A DNA stretch of 64,000 nt, taken from Dinoroseobacter sp034111085. Its GTDB lineage: Bacteria > Pseudomonadota > Alphaproteobacteria > Rhodobacterales > Rhodobacteraceae. The first letter of the stretch is position 1. Each line of letters starts with the position of its first letter. Both the position numbers and the translations under genes were made by a program. This document shows positions 60,815 through 64,000 of the stretch, piece after piece. Location of the stretch: positions 1 to 64,000 of the forward strand of contig JAWUXZ010000067.1 in NCBI GenBank assembly GCA_034111085.1, read 5' to 3'. Below the pieces are notes generated by a model. It made no database searches, was not told where the DNA came from, and saw only the letters and a program-made list of their open reading frames with translations.

Positions 60815-62032
60815 ATGAAACGTCGCGCAGTCTTGCAAGGTCTCAGCGCGTTTGGGTGCTCGCTTGCGGCCCATCCGTTAACCACGACGATGACGTTTGC
60901 GGCGATGCCCGGCGACGCGCGCCTTGTGGTGATCATCTTGCGTGGCGGGATGGACGGGTTGGCAACGCTTCAGCCGCAATTTGATCCCAATTATGCGCTT
61001 TTGCGCCCGACACTTAGCCAAGATGATGCCGGGGCACCGCTGTCTGACGGCTTCGCGCTGCATCCCGCGCTCGAGCCTTTACGCCCACTCTGGGCCGCGG
61101 GTGAATTGGCCTTTGCGCCGGCGGTCTCCACGCCCTACCGGGGCCAACGCAGCCATTTCGACGGTCAAGATATGCTGGAGGCGGGTACCGGAATGGACGT
61201 GCCCATAGGGTCGGTGCGCGGTGGCTGGATGAACCGTTTGCTCGGTGCGCTGCCCGGCGCGGAGGCCGAGACCGCGTTTGCCATTGGGCGCGAGGTGCCG
61301 TTGATCTTGTCAGGTGCCGCCCCGATCAGCAGTTGGTCGCCTTCGACGCGCCTAGATTTGACACCGCAAGCGCGGCTCTTGCTGGAACTTCTTTATGCCA
61401 ATGATCCGTTGTTTCATGCGGCCTCCAGCGATGCGCTCGATCTGGCTGAAAGTCTTGGGCTGGCTGAAGACATCCAGTCGCTGGGCGAGCAGCAGATGAT
61501 GGCAGACGAAAGCATGACCAATATTCGTGAAGCGGACGGCGCCGCACAATTGGCGAGTTTTGCTGCAACGCGGTTGCGCGAAGACACGCGGCTCGCAGCA
61601 TTCTCGCTGACCGGATGGGACACGCACCGCAATCAGGCGGGTGGTTTGCGCCGCGCGCTTGGGCGGTTGGTCACGGCAATCGAGACGTTGCGCACCGATC
61701 TTGGGCCAGTTTGGGGCAAAACGACGGTGCTGGCGATGACCGAATTTGGACGCACGGCCGCCGAGAACGGCGCGCGGGGCACAGATCACGGCACCGGTGG
61801 CACGATGGTCATGGCAGGCGGCGCCCTGCGCGGCAGGCAGCTATACGGAGGTTGGCCGGGTCTGGCCGAAGCTGATCTGCTGGACGGGCGCGATCTGACG
61901 CCCACAGACGATGTGCGCCGATACGCCGCGTGGGCATTGCGCGGGGCATACGGCTTCGACCGGGCGCTGCTAGAAAGCACGGTATTTCCGGGGCTAGAGC
62001 TTGGCAGCGACCCCGGAATAATCCGCGCCTAG
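60815..62032 (+). CDS. DUF1501 domain-containing protein, Tat-like signal
   Basis: A 405-residue protein. Residues 1-30 start MKRRAVLQGLSAFGC, a twin-arginine-like signal. The mature part begins RLVVIILRGGMDGLATLQP (DUF1501, a sulfatase/phosphatase-like alkaline phosphatase superfamily fold), with YRGQRSHFDGQDMLE near 108 and TEFGRTAAENGARGTDHGTGGTM near 310. The function is unknown. It is the DUF1800 partner. Confidence 0.85.
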   Translation: MKRRAVLQGLSAFGCSLAAHPLTTTMTFAAMPGDARLVVIILRGGMDGLATLQPQFDPNYALLRPTLSQDDAGAPLSDGFALHPALEPLRPLWAAGELAFAPAVSTPYRGQRSHFDGQDMLEAGTGMDVPIGSVRGGWMNRLLGALPGAEAETAFAIGREVPLILSGAAPISSWSPSTRLDLTPQARLLLELLYANDPLFHAASSDALDLAESLGLAEDIQSLGEQQMMADESMTNIREADGAAQLASFAATRLREDTRLAAFSLTGWDTHRNQAGGLRRALGRLVTAIETLRTDLGPVWGKTTVLAMTEFGRTAAENGARGTDHGTGGTMVMAGGALRGRQLYGGWPGLAEADLLDGRDLTPTDDVRRYAAWALRGAYGFDRALLESTVFPGLELGSDPGIIRA

Positions 62033-62208
62033 TTGGCGATAACACCCACAGCGCGCGCCGCGTCCCCGGCGCTTGCGCCAGCTTCAAACCCGATAATTCC
62101 GATAAACAGCCCAACACCAATAGCGGTGAGCAGTATGAGTGTGGCAGCACCGGACCCACCGCTTTGCTTACGCTTGCGACGTGTCCGCGCTTTGGCTTTA
62201 TTGGCCAT
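62029..62208 (-). CDS. Small single-span membrane protein, 59 residues
   Basis: An ATG at 62208 follows AAGGAG and opens a frame of 59 codons. The N-terminus is strongly basic (KARTRRKRKQ), then one membrane helix covers residues 22-41 (ATLILLTAIGVGLFIGIIGF), then AGASAGDAARAVG. The stop shares the CTAG with the convergent DUF1501 stop. I recognise no family. Confidence 0.65.
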   Translation of the reverse strand: MANKAKARTRRKRKQSGGSGAATLILLTAIGVGLFIGIIGFEAGASAGDAARAVGVIAN

Positions 62209-62385
62209 TCGCGAAGCTCCTTTAGCAGACGCCCCCCCAGGGGCTGATGTCCTTCCTTGCTAAGGGCCAATCAGGGCATCAATTGGGGCAGGATCGCGCC
62301 ATTTGCAGGCCTGCGCGCGGCTTTGCTGCGACTGTTGAAGTCATGGCAACAGCGGGCCTAGAGTGTTGCCAAAGGAGAAACAATT

Positions 62386-63102
62386 ATGGACGAATCCCGA
62401 CGCTTTGGCGTGCCCGTGCCAGACTGGACGCCGCCACCCCGCCCGAGTGGTGTGGCGATGCAGGGGCGCAATGTGCGGTTGGAGCGTCTTGATTCGGAGC
62501 TGCACGCCGCTGATCTGCACCGGGCCAATGCCACTGATGACGCGATTTGGGACTACATGCCCTACGGACCGTTCCATTCGGCGGCGACCTACCACAAATG
62601 GGTGCGCAGCGTGACCGAGGGCGCGGATGATCCGCTTTTCTATGCGCTGCGCGACAAGGCTTCCGGGCGCGCGCTTGGGGTGCTGAGTTTCCTTCGGATC
62701 GACCCGAATGCGGGCAGTATCGAGGTTGGCCATATCAACTTCTCGCCCGCTGTTCAGGGCACGCGGGCAGCGACGGAGGCAATCTATCTGCTGATGTCGT
62801 GGGTTTTTCAGGCAGGCTACCGCCGGTTTGAGTGGAAATGCGATGCGCTGAACTTGCCGTCACGCCGCGCCGCTCAGCGGTTTGGGTTCAGTTATGAGGG
62901 CGTGTTCCGCCAAGCCACCGTCTATAAAGGACGCAACCGCGACACCGCTTGGTTTGCAGTGATCGATGCTGAGTGGCCCGCGTTGCGCAGTGCCTATGAG
63001 GCATGGCTTAGTCCCGGCAATTTTGACGCCAGCGGACAGCAACGCGAACGGCTGTCGGACATGACGCAGCTGGTGCGGGTCAGCCAAGACCCAGCACTTT
63101 AG
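62386..63102 (+). CDS. GNAT family N-acetyltransferase (RimJ/RimL type)
   Basis: A 238-residue acetyltransferase. Residues 25-190 form the GNAT core: GRNVRLERLD, then ALGVLSFLRIDPNAGSIEVGHINFS, then the acyl-CoA motif region VQGTRAATEAIYLLMSW and FEWKCDALNLPSRRAAQRFGF. The acceptor is unknown. The ATG at 62386 follows AAAGGAGAAAC. It is convergent with the regulator at 63105. Confidence 0.87.
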   Translation: MDESRRFGVPVPDWTPPPRPSGVAMQGRNVRLERLDSELHAADLHRANATDDAIWDYMPYGPFHSAATYHKWVRSVTEGADDPLFYALRDKASGRALGVLSFLRIDPNAGSIEVGHINFSPAVQGTRAATEAIYLLMSWVFQAGYRRFEWKCDALNLPSRRAAQRFGFSYEGVFRQATVYKGRNRDTAWFAVIDAEWPALRSAYEAWLSPGNFDASGQQRERLSDMTQLVRVSQDPAL

Positions 63103-63104
63103 GG

Positions 63105-63814
63105 CTAAGCAATCATATTTGTTTGCGCGACCCGCTCGGTCAGCAAGTGCCGCAAGGGGCCGCGCACGCCTGTCACGCCCGTCTGCCCAAGTTTTTTCGC
63201 CGCGCGGTCCAGTTGCACATCGCCAGCACTTGTGGCCAAACCGTGCAGAAATTGCGCCAGATAAGTGCGCGCCGCCGGGTCTTCGGCACTGTCGAGCAGC
63301 GCCACCGCATGGGCCAGATCATCCTTTAGTGCCAGCAGATCAGGTATGACCCGCTCACGCTAAGCGCGCGCGGCCCAAATTTGCGCATATCGCTTGGCAG
63401 CACATCCATCACGGCTTGTTGGAACACTGCCAGCCCGTCCAAGGGTTTGTGCAAGAACCGCGCAGCCCCGGCGGCCATTGCGGCGTCTTCGCGGTCCGGA
63501 TCACCGCTCAGCGCTAGGATGCCGTGGCCCCCGGCAGCGGCCAACTCAGCAATCAGGCTTTCGCCCGGACCATCTGGCAGGCCCAGATCGACAATTGTTA
63601 CCGCAGGCACATAGGCGGCCAAGTGCCTGTGTGCGGCGGCCAGACTATCGGCGCGCCGCAGCCGCGCGCCGCTTTTCAAGCACATGAGCCGCACCGCCTC
63701 GGCGGCAAAGCGACTGTCTTCGACCAGCAGCAGGCGCAGACCCAAGAAGGGTCGGGCTGCAGGCCGGTGCCGCGCCAGATCAGGCAGCGGGGCGAATGGA
63801 TCGTCTTCGGTCAT
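63105..63814 (-). pseudogene. Response regulator with C-terminal helical domain, frameshifted
   Basis: The first frame (63326-63814, 162 codons) is a receiver domain: VEDSRFAAEAVRLM with Glu32/Asp33, phosphoacceptor Asp76 in VTIVDLGLPDG, and Lys123 in FLHKPLDG. After GPRALS it runs into a short tail and stops at 63326. The next frame continues from the same point as RERVIPDLLALKDDLAHA and runs to 63105, ending with an Hpt-like helical stretch. One missing base near 63359 would restore a protein of about 236 residues. The break may be real or a sequencing error. Confidence 0.7.
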
Positions 63815-63837
63815 GGGTCAGTTCCTTTCTGTGACCC

Positions 63838-64000
63838 TCATCTCGCCACCAAAAAGGTGAACACGAGGTTAAGGCGTTTCGGGATTAGCTTTTGCGAGCA
63901 TTCATCGAATTTCGCGTTCAACCGAGGCCAGAGCCAGCGAATATCCGTTTCGTCTTCTTCCCAGAATGCTCGAACACGCAAAACGCCTGCGCGCTCCTGT
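63838..64000 (-). CDS. Possible C-terminal fragment of an unidentified gene
   Basis: An open frame enters from the window edge and stops at 63838, giving 54 codons with a tryptophan-rich patch (FWEEDETDIRWLWPRLN). The stop lies 23 bases before the regulator start on the same strand, which fits a gene pair. The fragment is too short to identify and could be a chance frame. Confidence 0.35.
   Translation of the reverse strand, partial: QERAGVLRVRAFWEEDETDIRWLWPRLNAKFDECSQKLIPKRLNLVFTFLVAR

Overview
The window looks like chromosomal DNA of an alphaproteobacterium, most likely Rhodobacterales (roseobacter-type). The gene content supports this: an iron-response regulator of the Irr type divergent from fabA-fabB-fabI, a phosphatidylcholine synthase, a DUF1150 gene next to a small heat-shock protein, trxB beside an Lrp-family regulator, a Hint_2-type protein, and many ATGA-type stop/start overlaps. 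GC is high in most genes. I saw no rRNA, tRNA, CRISPR array, insertion sequence or replication origin.

Layout. 1-3145: unsaturated fatty acid synthesis (fabA, fabB, truncated fabI) divergent from irr. 3142-8616: a catabolic-looking set (Gfo/Idh/MocA oxidoreductase, isocitrate/isopropylmalate dehydrogenase relative, metallo-beta-lactamase-fold hydrolase, acyl-CoA synthetase, TIM-barrel amidohydrolase) whose substrate I cannot name. 8688-10366: ABC-2 exporter. 10367-11194: no gene. 11195-14687: Tat-exported L,D-transpeptidase, then an NMT1/SsuA-like ABC importer with a hairpin-rich leader. 14839-24324: truA, YcjX/YcjF, ChaC-like, a frame-disrupted low-GC gene, ileS, ogt, EamA. 24321-36513: pcs, xerC, DUF484, fructose-6-phosphate aldolase, priA, an isolated phnM-like gene, GNAT, EamA, Nudix, lipase-like hydrolase, a HalD/ArpA-type 2OG oxygenase, purK, purE, YdcH. 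36702-42652: Hsp20, DUF1150, a 688-residue MarR-like/sulfate adenylyltransferase/APS kinase frame, trxB, lrp, a Hint-like protein and a 49-residue gene. 42937-49554: pgeF-midA-lgt, ubiK, ybjN, proC, csaA, a 2-hydroxyacid dehydrogenase and tdk. 49909-52854: a small accessory stretch with an HTH-like protein, a membrane-anchored DUF4041/GIY-YIG protein and a membrane-anchored DUF2726 protein. 53044-64000: carB, CPBP protease, Flp-like pilin, aspS, a DUF1800/DUF1501 pair, a 59-residue membrane protein, GNAT, and a response regulator with a frameshift.

Most of the window is housekeeping. The best candidates for something undescribed are the paired membrane-tethered nuclease-like proteins at 50483-52854 and the in-frame fusion of an EPS-associated MarR-like domain to the sulfate-activation enzyme, with a palindrome just upstream. 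Others are two genes broken by apparent single-base shifts (one at a G7 tract), a structured leader before the ABC importer, and a regionally clustered GTTAAC / TTAAGGTTAAC motif. All functions are read from motifs and context by eye; no database search was run.
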